Shown here piece by piece: positions 1 to 8,445 of a DNA stretch of 62,849 nt (the stretch's first letter is position 1; every line of letters starts with the position of its first letter). The notes beneath the pieces were generated by a model. That model saw nothing but the letters and a program-made list of their open reading frames with translations, did no database searches and was not told where the DNA came from. The position numbers and the translations under genes were made by a program. This DNA is from Streptomyces colonosanans (GTDB taxonomy: Bacteria > Actinomycetota > Actinomycetes > Streptomycetales > Streptomycetaceae): NCBI RefSeq assembly GCF_001866645.1, contig NZ_MLYP01000057.1, forward strand, positions 1 through 62,849. The letters run 5' to 3'.

Positions 1-37
1 GCCGCTGCGCCCGCGCTCCGCGCGGACGACGTGGAAC

Positions 38-1060
38 TCAGAACAGGCCCTGGGCGAGGTCGTCCTCGTCGTCGTCGAGCTCGCGCATGACCTTGCGTTC
101 GATCGTCTCGACGTCGTAGCGGGCGTCGGGGTTCCCGTCGGCCGCACGGACCGCGCCGCGGACCAGGGCGAGGTAGAACAGCGCCGGCGCGCAGGGTGTC
201 CACTTCTTCTCGGGTTCGTCGCGGATGAACCGCAGGACGGACTCCGGGTCCGCGGGGACGAAGGCGTGGCGGTCGTGCTCCCACTTGTCCTCCACGCCCC
301 GGCTCCAGCGCACGCGCAGGTCGTCCTCGGACAGGTCGGTGAGCACGGCCCGGAAGAACGCGGCCCACTGGTTGTTGCGCAGATCGAAGGCGAACCCGAG
401 CAGTTCGAGGTCGACGTCGTCGGAGTCCTGGACGGCCAGTTCCTCGCGCAGCGCCCGGCGGGCGACGGCGTGCAGGCTGACCCGCCCGTTGGGCGACAGA
501 TCGTGGTTACGGGCGAGCCCCTCGTTCGCGGACGAGTTCCACTTCGAGCTGTTCGGCCCGACGACTTTGGTGCTGCGGTGGGAGAACAGCATCTTGCCGT
601 CCTTGCCCGTCTCCACGGCGACGTTGACGCCGAGGCTGCAGAACATGAACTCCGGGGCGTCGAGGGGGTCCCTGCCCTCCATGTACTGCTGACGCAGCGT
701 CAGGCCGTTGTTCTGCTTGCGGTCCAGGTTGATGGACGTGGTCAGGAAGTCGAAGTAGTCGGCGTCGCACAGCGTCAGAGTGGTGACCGGGTCCTCCGCC
801 GTGTGTGTCCGGGTGACGATCAGTCGCCGCACCGCGAACCGCGGGTTGTTCCAGCGGTGCAGTTCGCCGGCCGCTTCCCTGGCGGCCTCTGCCGCCTCGA
901 TCTCACGGCGCCACTCGGCCATCTCCTCGGGGAGCTCGACCGGCTCGGGCACGTACCTCACCCGCATGTTCTCCTCGGCGATCGGACGCGTCCCGTCGCC
1001 TTCGAAGACATGGCAGTCGGTCCGGCGTCCGACCACGGTGAAGCGGTCCCTTGAGGTCAT
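38..1060 (-). CDS. Nudix-like protein of a putative conflict module
   Basis: The product is about 340 residues. The stretch RALREELAV (both Glu near residues 206-207) resembles the second half of a Nudix box, but the usual preceding Glu is Ala and the RE pair is RA. The catalytic site may therefore be degenerate and the protein may sense a nucleotide rather than hydrolyse it. I chose the ATG at 1060 because GAGAAGGA lies seven bases upstream; an ATG at 1102 in the same frame has no ribosome binding site. The gene is divergent from the caspase-STAND gene at 1148, with a short shared promoter region. The Nudix assignment is an inference from one motif and the surrounding pattern (LLGFAFDLRNNQWAAFF); a coding gene is much more certain than its function. 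Confidence 0.6.
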   Translation of the reverse strand: MTSRDRFTVVGRRTDCHVFEGDGTRPIAEENMRVRYVPEPVELPEEMAEWRREIEAAEAAREAAGELHRWNNPRFAVRRLIVTRTHTAEDPVTTLTLCDADYFDFLTTSINLDRKQNNGLTLRQQYMEGRDPLDAPEFMFCSLGVNVAVETGKDGKMLFSHRSTKVVGPNSSKWNSSANEGLARNHDLSPNGRVSLHAVARRALREELAVQDSDDVDLELLGFAFDLRNNQWAAFFRAVLTDLSEDDLRVRWSRGVEDKWEHDRHAFVPADPESVLRFIRDEPEKKWTPCAPALFYLALVRGAVRAADGNPDARYDVETIERKVMRELDDDEDDLAQGLF

Positions 1061-1147
1061 CAACACGTCCTTCTCGAGGCTTTGTTGGTGGTCACGTGAC
1101 ATGTCTCACGGTGATCCCGCAGTATAGGTGCGGGAGGGGCTGCGGGG
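1061..1147. promoter_or_regulatory. Shared divergent promoter with GTCACGTGAC palindrome
   Basis: The perfect 10-bp palindrome GTCACGTGAC lies at 1091-1100. A possible minus-strand -10 element TATACT occupies 1126-1121, and TATAGG on the plus strand overlaps it. GGGAGGGG at 1132-1139 is the ribosome binding site of the 1148 gene. If the Nudix-like gene starts at 1060, the palindrome sits in its untranslated leader and could act as an operator for both genes. This is inference only. Confidence 0.4.
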
Positions 1148-4100
1148 ATGTCGTTCGAGTTGGAGATCAGGCGGGAAGAACTGCGGGCGTCCGGCCTGGT
1201 CGGAACGGTGGCCATCGCCGAGTACGGGGAGCAGGGTGGGCTGCGGGACCGCAAGCACGTGCTGCACGCCCGTGAGCGGTTCGTTCGACTGTGCGGCCGA
1301 CTCGGCTTCGACCGGGAGGAGAAGCTGGAGGGCGACGGCACGCGGGCGGCGGTGGAGGCGGGCCTGAGGCGGTTCATCGCCGCCGAGGCCGACCGGAAGA
1401 TCCTCTACTGGACCGGGCACGGCCACGCCACCGACAGCGGTTACGTCCTTGCGTGCCGGGGCAGTTACCAGCGGGGCGAGCCGCATCCCGAACGCCATCT
1501 CGCGATGCCGTTCAAGACGCTGATGCTCGAACTCGCCGAGGTGCGGGGCTCCGAACTGCTGGTGGTCGTCGACGCCTGTGAGTCGCAGCGCACCCTGCAC
1601 GGCAGCCGGACACTCCGCGACGCTCTGCGGGTCGTGGGCGGGACCGATCTGTCGGCGGACGGTTTCGGAATCCTGGCCACCGCGGGTGCCGACCGCCCCA
1701 TGGAGGAAAGTCTCTGGGTGGACTGGCTGGAGCAGGCCCTGGATGACCCCCAGCTCGAACTCGACGGCATCGTAAGGCCGTTCGAGCAGACGGCGCCCTT
1801 CCTTCTGGTGCCGGACCTGCTGGAGGCGATCGACCGACGCGCCCAGGAAGCCGGCTTCGAGGACGAAGCGTTGCGGCCGGCGTTCAACGAAATCAACTCC
1901 TTGAGCCGTCGGTTCCTGCACAACCCGCACTTCGATGCGAAAGGCACCGTCTACCGCCCCGCCGTGCTGCCGCCGGACCGCGAGCCCTGGCTCACCGCCG
2001 ACCGACTCGGCCCGGCCACCGGCGGCATCCTGCCGCACCAGTTCTCCGGCCGTGTGCGTCCGCTGAGCCGGCTCGTCACCTGGATGGCCTCCCAGAGCCG
2101 CGGCATGCTCGTGGTCACCGGCCCCGCCGGCACCGGGAAGACCGCGCTCCTCGCCCGGCTGGGCCTGCTCTCCGTACGCCGCCGGCAGCAGGCCCTGGAC
2201 CCCGCGCCGCCGCCGCAGACCGTGCCGCCGCCCGGCTCGGTCCACGGCGCGGTGTCCTGCCACGGCGCGACGCTGCACTCCCTGGCCCATCTGCTGCTGC
2301 ACGCGCTGGCCCCGCTCGGCGTCGAGGTGCCGAAGGAGGCGGGCATCACTGCGCAGGTCGCCGTGGACCGGATCGGCACGGCGGTGCCCCGGATCGGCGG
2401 CATCACGCTGCTCGTTGACGGGCTGGACGAGGCCATGCCCGGGCAGGCCCACGAGATCGCGCGCCGGCTGCTGAACCCGCTGTCCCGATGCCCCGGTGTG
2501 AAAGTGATCGTCGGCACGCGCGCCCACCCCCGTCGGCCGATGGACGGTGAGGCGCGCGAGTCGCTGCTGGACGCGCTTGACCGCTCCTCTCCCGACCTGG
2601 TGCTCGACCGTGACCGGGAGACGGAACGTGACATCGCCGCGCTGGTGGCGTCCCTGCTCGACGAGGTCCCGGGATCGGTGTACGCCGGTCCGGACGCCGA
2701 GGCACTGCGGCGGGAGGCCGCGGCACAGGTGGCGCGGCACAGCGAGCGCAGATTCCTCGTCGCCCGCCTGGTGGCCAAGGCCCTGGCCCGGCGGCCGGAA
2801 CCACTGGCCGCGGAGCAGCTGGACTCCTTCGTCCGGCACGGGGGCGACGAGCTGCGCGAGCGGATGACGGACGAGTTGAACGACCTCGACCCCGGCGACC
2901 GCGGTCGCTACGCCGAACTGCTGCTGCCTCTGGCCGTGGTCCAGGGCCCTGGCCTGGCCGACCGCGACCTGTGGCTGCGCTTGGCGAACAAGCTGCGCCG
3001 GCGGGCCACTTTCGAGATCACGCGGGAGATGCTCGACAGCATGCTCCAGCGGCTCAAGGGTGTGCTGATCACGACGGAGCGTCGGCCGGGGCTGGAGCCG
3101 CTGCACCGGCTGGACCACGCCAGTTACGGCACCGCCCTGCTGGAGCGCGCCCGGCTGAGCGAAGCGGCGGCACACCGCCGCGTGTTCGGCGCCCTGTACC
3201 GGCCGGCGGGCGACTGGGACCAGGCCGACGAGTACACCCTGACCTATCTGGGCGCGCACGCCGCCCAGATCCCGGCGAGCCCCGATGATCTACCCGACGA
3301 GCAGCACCCGCTCGAGCAACTGTTCTGCGACCCGGGGTTCCTGGTGCGCACGGAGCCGGACGTCATGCTGCCGCTCACCGGGCGGCTGATCGGCACCAGC
3401 GACGGTGCCGCGCTGTACCGGCGGGTCGGCACCAGGTTCAGGAGCCACACCTCGCAGGACCAGCGCCGGGCGATGCTCAGCGCCGAGGCGTTCGTGAACC
3501 ACCCCGACACCCACGAGATGCTCGGCCGCCTGCCGGGCTTCGCCGAGCAGGTCTGGCGGGAGGTGTGGACCGATGCGGTCCCGCAGCCGCCGGAACTGAT
3601 GCTGCCCGCGCCGCTCGGCGGTGCCCGCGCCCTGAGCTGGAGCCGGGCCGCCGGTGGCACGATCTCCGTGGCCGGCCGCGGCGAGATCGTCACCCGCCGC
3701 GCCGACACGGGCGCCTACCTGCACACCAGACGCCCTGCCGAGGGCCGGACGGGGGACTCGGTGTTCGCCGAGGTCCGCGAGGTGACCGCGCGGGGCACAC
3801 GGATCACCGCGTCCCACGACGGCCGGTCGCTGCACCTGTGGTGGGGTGACGAGCGCCGACCGCGCAGGAGTTACACCTGGGGCGGCCGGATCAGCGCTTT
3901 GGACGCCGCCCGTTGCGGCGACGGCGTCCAGATCGTCGCGGCAGACGGAAAGTGCGTGTGGGCCTGGCGTGCCGAGGAGGAACAGGTCGTACGCCACGAC
4001 ATCCTGCCCGTCCCGGCCGAGCGGGTGGCGCTGCTGAGCCTGCGCGACCGCTTCTTTCTGCTCACCGCGGGCGACACCGTGGCCTTGCACGAGCTGAACG

Positions 4101-5548
4101 GCAAGTTGAACAACGAAAAGCAGGGCTTGGTGCGGGCGCGGTGGGAGGTTTCCGCGGCCTCCGGCCGCCGCCTTGCTGTGCTGCCCGAGAACGCCGAAAG
4201 CGGGCTCATCGCGGCCTCCGAGGCCGCCTCGGACGGCGACGAGGAGGTCATCGTGTGGCGCATCACCGCGCAGGGACACACGGCCCCGGTCGTCACCCCC
4301 CTGCGCCGATACGCCTCCGCGGCACGGGAACTCGCCCTCGGGCGGCGCGGCGATGTGCCGCTGCTCGCCCTGCACGAGGGCCGCCACGTGAGGGTGCACA
4401 GCCCCACCGACGACACCGTCGACGCGGTGCTCAAGCTGTCCAGCGAGCGCAGCGGTCTGGCGTTCGACCCCAGGGGCACCGGACGGCTGGCCGTAGGCGA
4501 CGGCGACGAGGTCCGGGTGATCGACATCGGGTCGCCGGCAGCCGTCGGCGCCCCGCCCCTGCCCCAGCTCAGTGAGAACTGGCCGAGGCCCGTCGTCGCG
4601 ACGGACGGGTCCGGGAACGTGCTGCTGGCGCGGGCGGCCGGCCGGCAGGTGCTGGTCGGCCTGCATCACCCGCTGCGCGGGCGGGCCGGCGACGGTGTGG
4701 TCCTCCCGTGCGGGTCGCAGGTGAGTGCCGTGGCCGCGCTGGGGCACGACGGCGGATGGACCGTGGCCGCCGCGGCGGGTCGCCAGGTCCGTATCTGGCG
4801 TCTCGACTCGCCGTTGACGCGGCACACCGAGGACTCGCCCGTCGAGCTCAGCGGCGACGCCAAGGACGTCATTCCGGGGCTGGCCCTGGTGGCCGGTCCG
4901 TCGGGCGGCCCCTGGCTGTTCGTGCCCGAGGGCGGCCAGGTGGTGCCCTTCCTGCGCAGGGGCACCGGCTGGGCACCGCAGGAGGCCATCGAGGCCGCCC
5001 AGATCCGGGTGTACGGCGTGGCTGCGCACACGGCGTCCGGGCGCACCTGGGTCGCGGCGGACTGCGGCACCGAACTGATCTTGTGGGAAAGCACCGAGCA
5101 GGGTGGCTTCACCCGCCTCGGACAGCGACTCGCCCACCCCGATTCCCGCGCGGGCATCGCTTTGACCTGCCAGTACGACGACGGTGAGCTGTTGCCCCTC
5201 ATCGCCTGGAGCGAGGCGGGCTCGCTGCACCTGGCCGAGTACGACGGTGTCCTGTCCGTGCGCCGGTTCACCTGCCAGGGCACGCCCACCGCCCTGGCCT
5301 TCGCCGGCACCATGAGCCGCCCCCTGCTGCTGGCCTTCGGCGGCGAAGGGACAGTCACCGTCCGGGACGTCGTGCACGGGAGGTGGGTGGACGAGCTGGC
5401 TGTCCCGTACCGCGGCGCCGCCGTCCACACGGCGAACGCCGTGCACATCGCGTCGCACGGCCTGTCGTTGTTCTTGCAGTGCCGCGACCGGTGTGACCAG
5501 GTGAGGATTCCCCGGGACCGCCTCCAGACCGCCGTCGGCCGCGCCTGA
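1148..5548 (+). CDS. Caspase-like / STAND NTPase / beta-propeller protein
   Basis: The 1466-residue protein has three visible parts. The N-terminus is a caspase-like peptidase (clan CD) with catalytic His91 in YWTGHG and Cys144 in VVVDACES. A STAND/NACHT-type NTPase follows, with Walker A GPAGTGKT at 325-332, Walker B LLVDGLDEA ending at about 429, and a VIVGTRAH strand that may carry the sensor Arg. A helical or winged-helix part runs to about residue 800, and the C-terminal 630 residues form repeated beta-strand blades like a WD40/propeller. In known STAND proteins the repeats sense a trigger, the NTPase oligomerises and the N-terminal enzyme is activated; here a caspase-like protease would be the effector or a processing switch. 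It lies 69 bp upstream of an alpha/beta hydrolase. The start is supported by GGGAGGGG. Phage defence is inferred from architecture. Confidence 0.85.
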   Translation: MSFELEIRREELRASGLVGTVAIAEYGEQGGLRDRKHVLHARERFVRLCGRLGFDREEKLEGDGTRAAVEAGLRRFIAAEADRKILYWTGHGHATDSGYVLACRGSYQRGEPHPERHLAMPFKTLMLELAEVRGSELLVVVDACESQRTLHGSRTLRDALRVVGGTDLSADGFGILATAGADRPMEESLWVDWLEQALDDPQLELDGIVRPFEQTAPFLLVPDLLEAIDRRAQEAGFEDEALRPAFNEINSLSRRFLHNPHFDAKGTVYRPAVLPPDREPWLTADRLGPATGGILPHQFSGRVRPLSRLVTWMASQSRGMLVVTGPAGTGKTALLARLGLLSVRRRQQALDPAPPPQTVPPPGSVHGAVSCHGATLHSLAHLLLHALAPLGVEVPKEAGITAQVAVDRIGTAVPRIGGITLLVDGLDEAMPGQAHEIARRLLNPLSRCPGVKVIVGTRAHPRRPMDGEARESLLDALDRSSPDLVLDRDRETERDIAALVASLLDEVPGSVYAGPDAEALRREAAAQVARHSERRFLVARLVAKALARRPEPLAAEQLDSFVRHGGDELRERMTDELNDLDPGDRGRYAELLLPLAVVQGPGLADRDLWLRLANKLRRRATFEITREMLDSMLQRLKGVLITTERRPGLEPLHRLDHASYGTALLERARLSEAAAHRRVFGALYRPAGDWDQADEYTLTYLGAHAAQIPASPDDLPDEQHPLEQLFCDPGFLVRTEPDVMLPLTGRLIGTSDGAALYRRVGTRFRSHTSQDQRRAMLSAEAFVNHPDTHEMLGRLPGFAEQVWREVWTDAVPQPPELMLPAPLGGARALSWSRAAGGTISVAGRGEIVTRRADTGAYLHTRRPAEGRTGDSVFAEVREVTARGTRITASHDGRSLHLWWGDERRPRRSYTWGGRISALDAARCGDGVQIVAADGKCVWAWRAEEEQVVRHDILPVPAERVALLSLRDRFFLLTAGDTVALHELNGKLNNEKQGLVRARWEVSAASGRRLAVLPENAESGLIAASEAASDGDEEVIVWRITAQGHTAPVVTPLRRYASAARELALGRRGDVPLLALHEGRHVRVHSPTDDTVDAVLKLSSERSGLAFDPRGTGRLAVGDGDEVRVIDIGSPAAVGAPPLPQLSENWPRPVVATDGSGNVLLARAAGRQVLVGLHHPLRGRAGDGVVLPCGSQVSAVAALGHDGGWTVAAAAGRQVRIWRLDSPLTRHTEDSPVELSGDAKDVIPGLALVAGPSGGPWLFVPEGGQVVPFLRRGTGWAPQEAIEAAQIRVYGVAAHTASGRTWVAADCGTELILWESTEQGGFTRLGQRLAHPDSRAGIALTCQYDDGELLPLIAWSEAGSLHLAEYDGVLSVRRFTCQGTPTALAFAGTMSRPLLLAFGGEGTVTVRDVVHGRWVDELAVPYRGAAVHTANAVHIASHGLSLFLQCRDRCDQVRIPRDRLQTAVGRA

Positions 5549-5617
5549 GCGGACGCGAGGCAACGACCGCCGGGCCGAGTCCGGCCCAGGAGAGAAAGAA
5601 GACGGAGAACCCGCCTC

Positions 5618-7057
5618 ATGCACCACGACCTGGTTGTCTTCGTACCGGGCATTCTCGGCACGCGTCTGACCCGCGACGGCAAGGACGTGTGGAACCAGTC
5701 GAAACAGGCTCTGCTGAGTCTGCGCAGCCCGGGCAGGGCCGTGGAGGGTCTGATGCTGCCACCCGGCATCCGCGACGAAGCCCCCGACGGACCGTACGCG
5801 TTGGAGGCCGACCGGTTGCTGAAGGGGCCCGAAGCGCTGCCCGGATTCCTGTCCTGCACCGGTTATCCCGACGTCCGGGCGGCGCTGGGCTGGAACGACG
5901 GACAGGGCGGCCAACAGCTGCACCCGAAGCAGTACTTGGTGTTCCCCTACGACTGGCGGCTGTCGAACAAGCTCACTGCCCGGCGGCTGAAGGAGCGGCT
6001 CGACAGCGCCCTGGACGAGTGGCGGTCGATCGCTCCGGGCGTGTATCCGGAGGCTTACGACGATCCACCCGAAGTCGTCCTGATGTGCCACTCCATGGGC
6101 GGGCTCGTCGCCCGTTACTACCTCGAATGCCTCGGCGGACGCGAGGACACCCGCGCGCTGGTCACCCTGGGCACGCCCTTCCAGGGGTCGGCGAAGGCGG
6201 TCCGCGTCCTCACCGGTCATGCGGTGGAGCCCCGAAACCTGGCTGCCCGGGCCGTTCAGCGGGTGCTGTCGGTCAACGAGAGACTTGCCGCACTCGCAAG
6301 GTCGTTTCCCTCCGTCGCCCAACTGCTGCCGTTCTACCGGTGCGTGGCGAAGGAGGACGGAAGCGGCAGGAAACGGCTGAACCGGGTACCCGTGCCCGAT
6401 CTTCCGCCCGAACTGGTGCGGGAGGCGTTCGCCTTCCACGAGGCGATCGACAACGCCTGGGAACGCAATCAGGCCGGGCTCGCCGCACCGCCGTACCGGG
6501 TGCACTGCTTCGCCGGCCGGGCGCATCCCACCGTGGCCGGCGTCGTGGTGGGTGTCGACGGGGGCCTCACGTTCCCGACGCGCCTCGACAATGACCGGGA
6601 CTGGGGCGGGGACGGCACCGTGCTCGGCGGGTCGGCCTTCGCCTCGTGGGCGCTGGAGCGCGAGGACGACGCGCTGTGGAACGGCGAGCGCCATGCCGGG
6701 ATGGCCGGCGCGGAGACTCTGCGGCCGCAGCTGATGGCGATCCGCCGCAGCAGGCCGGCCCGTCAGATGCTCTCGGGTGATGCCGACTTCGGCCTGGAAA
6801 TGCCCGATCTGGCGCTGGACGGTGAGCCCTTCACCGTTCGGGTGAGCGGCCCGACCGTCACCGGGCGGACACTGCGGGCCCGGCTGGTCGCTCCGGGGCT
6901 TCCGGAGACCGACGCCAAGCCCGTGACCCTGCTGCCGGACGGGACGGGTGGTCTGGCCGCAGAGCTGACGGCGGCGGCGGGAACATGGACGCTCCAGGTC
7001 GAGGCGGACCGCCCGCACGCGGTGTGCCACGACGTCATCACTGTCGCCGAGGCCTGA
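5618..7057 (+). CDS. LCAT/PGAP1-like alpha/beta hydrolase
   Basis: The 479-residue enzyme opens with VVFVPGILGTRL, typical of lecithin:cholesterol acyltransferase-like lipases. The nucleophile elbow is CHSMGG with Ser159. Asp332 in GGDGTV and His359 in GERHAG complete a plausible triad in LCAT order. The last 90 residues look like an all-beta domain. No signal peptide is visible, so it should act in the cytoplasm, possibly on membrane lipids or acyl groups. It follows the caspase-STAND gene in the same direction with 69 bp between them, so co-transcription is likely. In conflict systems such hydrolases are proposed as effectors that damage the host membrane; that role, and any release or cleavage by the caspase-like partner, is inference. 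Confidence 0.85.
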   Translation: MHHDLVVFVPGILGTRLTRDGKDVWNQSKQALLSLRSPGRAVEGLMLPPGIRDEAPDGPYALEADRLLKGPEALPGFLSCTGYPDVRAALGWNDGQGGQQLHPKQYLVFPYDWRLSNKLTARRLKERLDSALDEWRSIAPGVYPEAYDDPPEVVLMCHSMGGLVARYYLECLGGREDTRALVTLGTPFQGSAKAVRVLTGHAVEPRNLAARAVQRVLSVNERLAALARSFPSVAQLLPFYRCVAKEDGSGRKRLNRVPVPDLPPELVREAFAFHEAIDNAWERNQAGLAAPPYRVHCFAGRAHPTVAGVVVGVDGGLTFPTRLDNDRDWGGDGTVLGGSAFASWALEREDDALWNGERHAGMAGAETLRPQLMAIRRSRPARQMLSGDADFGLEMPDLALDGEPFTVRVSGPTVTGRTLRARLVAPGLPETDAKPVTLLPDGTGGLAAELTAAAGTWTLQVEADRPHAVCHDVITVAEA

Positions 7058-7475
7058 GAGGGTCCGGCCCAGCCCCGACTCGCAGGTGAAGACCACCAGT
7101 TGAGCCCGGCCCCGGGTGCCGGGCTTCGCCATCGTGCGGCCAGTGCGGGTCTCGGCGGTCAGCGGACTGATGCCCTGGGGCGGCGATCTCCTCGAGGGGC
7201 TGCGAGTTCGGCGAGGAGCTTCGCACACCGCGGCTGCGCCCATGGGCGTGTCGGCCCCTCCCGCTGCTGGTCACCGGACCCGCGAACCCTCCGGCTTTCG
7301 CTTCCCCCGTACAACCTGGCAGAACGCCGACGACGCGCGGAGCCCGCGCCCGCGCCGACCGGCTGGGAAAAAAATACCCTGGCGGATCGCCGACCGGCCG
7401 GGCTAAGGTGACGGCCGTACGCCGGGGCCGACCGTGGCCGTCGGCAACTACATGGGATGAAGGAGGTGTCGACCG
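7058..7475. other. Intergenic region with candidate rsgA-leader promoter
   Basis: I see no convincing gene here. A minus-strand reading contains QLVVFTCESG, faintly like the end of MmyB-type regulators, but it is too short to call. Near the right end TGGCGG (7380-7385) and TAAGGT (7404-7409), 18 bp apart, resemble the element at the same place before the second rsgA (TTGGCG/TAGGGT at 20001-20030). This is a candidate promoter for the leader ORF. Confidence 0.35.
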
Positions 7476-7547
7476 ATGACTGTCCTTGCGACGGGCGCTG
7501 CCCGCATTCAGGAATTCATCTCGCCCACCTCCGTGGCCACCGGCTGA
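7476..7547 (+). CDS. 23-codon leader ORF upstream of broken rsgA
   Basis: The small ORF begins ATG and is preceded by AAGGAGGT at an ideal eight-base spacing, stronger than most ribosome binding sites in the window. Its product has the pattern M-x-V-x3-GAARI-x2-FI-x2-TSV-x2-G and is 23 residues long. The leader ORF before intact rsgA at 20099 has the same length and is identical at 13 of 23 positions. The stop codon lies 59 bases before the TTG start of rsgA. Conserved length, sequence and position suggest a regulatory leader peptide. What it senses is unknown. Confidence 0.75.
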   Translation: MTVLATGAARIQEFISPTSVATG

Positions 7548-7586
7548 CACCACACCCACAGGCGCCGACGCGCGCCCGCCGGGGCC

Positions 7587-7601
7587 ACCCTTGTGAAGGG
7601 T
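7587..7601 (+). promoter_or_regulatory. Hairpin masking the rsgA ribosome binding site
   Basis: ACCCTT (7587-7592) and AAGGGT (7596-7601) form a perfect six-base-pair stem. The right arm contains the AAGGG ribosome binding site of the TTG start at 7607. The spacer from the leader ORF to this start is strongly conserved with that of the second rsgA (GCGCCGACGCGCG and GCCGGGGCCACC shared). Translation of the leader could open the hairpin. Confidence 0.5.
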
Positions 7602-7606
7602 CTCCC

Positions 7607-7870
7607 TTGACTTCCACCTCCACGCCCTCTGCTTTCTCCGCGCTCGCCCCCTACGGCTGGGACGACGCATGGGCGGACGCGTTCGCCCCGTACGACGCCG
7701 AAGGACTGATCGCCGGGCGGGTCGTCCGGGTCGACCGCGGCCGGTGCGACGTGATCACCGCCGACGGGGTGCTGCGCGCCGACACCGCCTTTGTCACACC
7801 CCACGACCCCTTGCGGGTCGTGTGCACCGGCGACTGGGTCGCCATCGAACCCGCGGGCAACCCCCGCTAC
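7607..7870 (+). pseudogene. rsgA: rsgA N-terminal fragment, interrupted by IS200/IS605
   Basis: These 88 codons, from a TTG start, match the N-terminal part of the intact RsgA GTPase encoded at 20229-21389 (shared PYGWD, FAPY, GRVVRVDRG, RADT-FV, VVCTGDWVA). The only in-frame start in the right place is TTG, which supports TTG as the conserved start of both copies. Homology stops after CGCTAC at 7870, where the insertion element begins, and resumes at 9729. The copy cannot make a working GTPase because the G domain is gone. Confidence 0.85.
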
Positions 7871-7974
7871 CGGATTCATTCGCAGTGCATCGGCCTTCAG
7901 GTCGGTGGTGAGGTGAATCTTGTCGTGGCGACGCGGAGTGTCGCGGAATCCTGGCCGGCGGAGCCGGGTGATGC

Positions 7975-8372
7975 TCACACGGGCCGGTTCTGTTGCTCGA
8001 TGTACTGCTTGACCACGGAGAGCGGAGCGCCACCGACGGTGCCGGCGAAGTAGGAGCCTGACCAGGGTTTGTTGGCCCGCCAGTAGTGCTGTACCAGGTC
8101 GGGGAACTCTCCCCCAGCCTTCGGCCGGGAGGTACCCCCAGGCGCAGGCGGCGGGAGGAGACACCCTTGAGGGAGTTGACCAGCTTGGTGACGGCGACCT
8201 TCGGGGGGAAGTTCACCAGGAGGTGGACGTGGTTGCTCTCGCCGTTGAACTCCACCAGCTCGCACTCGAAGTCCCCGCACACCGACCGCATGATCTCCTC
8301 CATGCGCGTCAGATGAGCATCCCCGAACACGCTGTGCCGGAACTTGGTCACGAAGACCAAGTGGACATGCAT
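7975..8372 (-). pseudogene. tnpA: IS200-type Y1 transposase TnpA, frameshifted
   Basis: Two reading frames together give the Y1 HUH transposase: the first runs MHVHLVFVTKFRH to about KLVNSLKGVSSRR and includes the HVH metal-binding motif (ESNHVHLLV). The second continues EFPDLVQHYWRANKPWSG to SVVKQYIEQQNRPV, where the Tyr in the last helix is the usual nucleophile position. The break coincides with a 32-bp palindromic repeat at 8109-8140 that shifts the frame. The 5' end may also be short, since the first frame is closed by a stop not far upstream. The product should be inactive. Confidence 0.85.
8109..8140. repeat. 32-bp palindromic mini-repeat inside tnpA
   Basis: The segment has the form CTCCCCCAG-CCTTCGG-CCGGGAGG-TACCCCCA and forms a hairpin. 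A related copy of 34 bp lies at 62785-62818, sharing the TGGGGGT...CGAAG...TGGGGGAG skeleton. It interrupts the tnpA reading frame at a conserved position, so it appears to have inserted there. Confidence 0.7.
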
Positions 8373-8445
8373 GACGAAAGCACAGTGCCGACCAGTTCTG
8401 ATCTTCTACATCTCACCCATAACCCAAATATGTACCGTGGCTGCC

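Noticed and set aside
3290..7243. Very long minus-strand ORF (1317 codons) antisense to the caspase-STAND and hydrolase genes
   Set aside because: Its composition is Arg/Gln/Gly/His-rich with no domain motifs; in high-GC DNA such antisense frames stay open by codon bias of the true genes.
7058..7340. Remnant of an MmyB-type regulator on the minus strand
   Set aside because: Only a ten-residue resemblance (QLVVFTCESG); too little to call a pseudogene.
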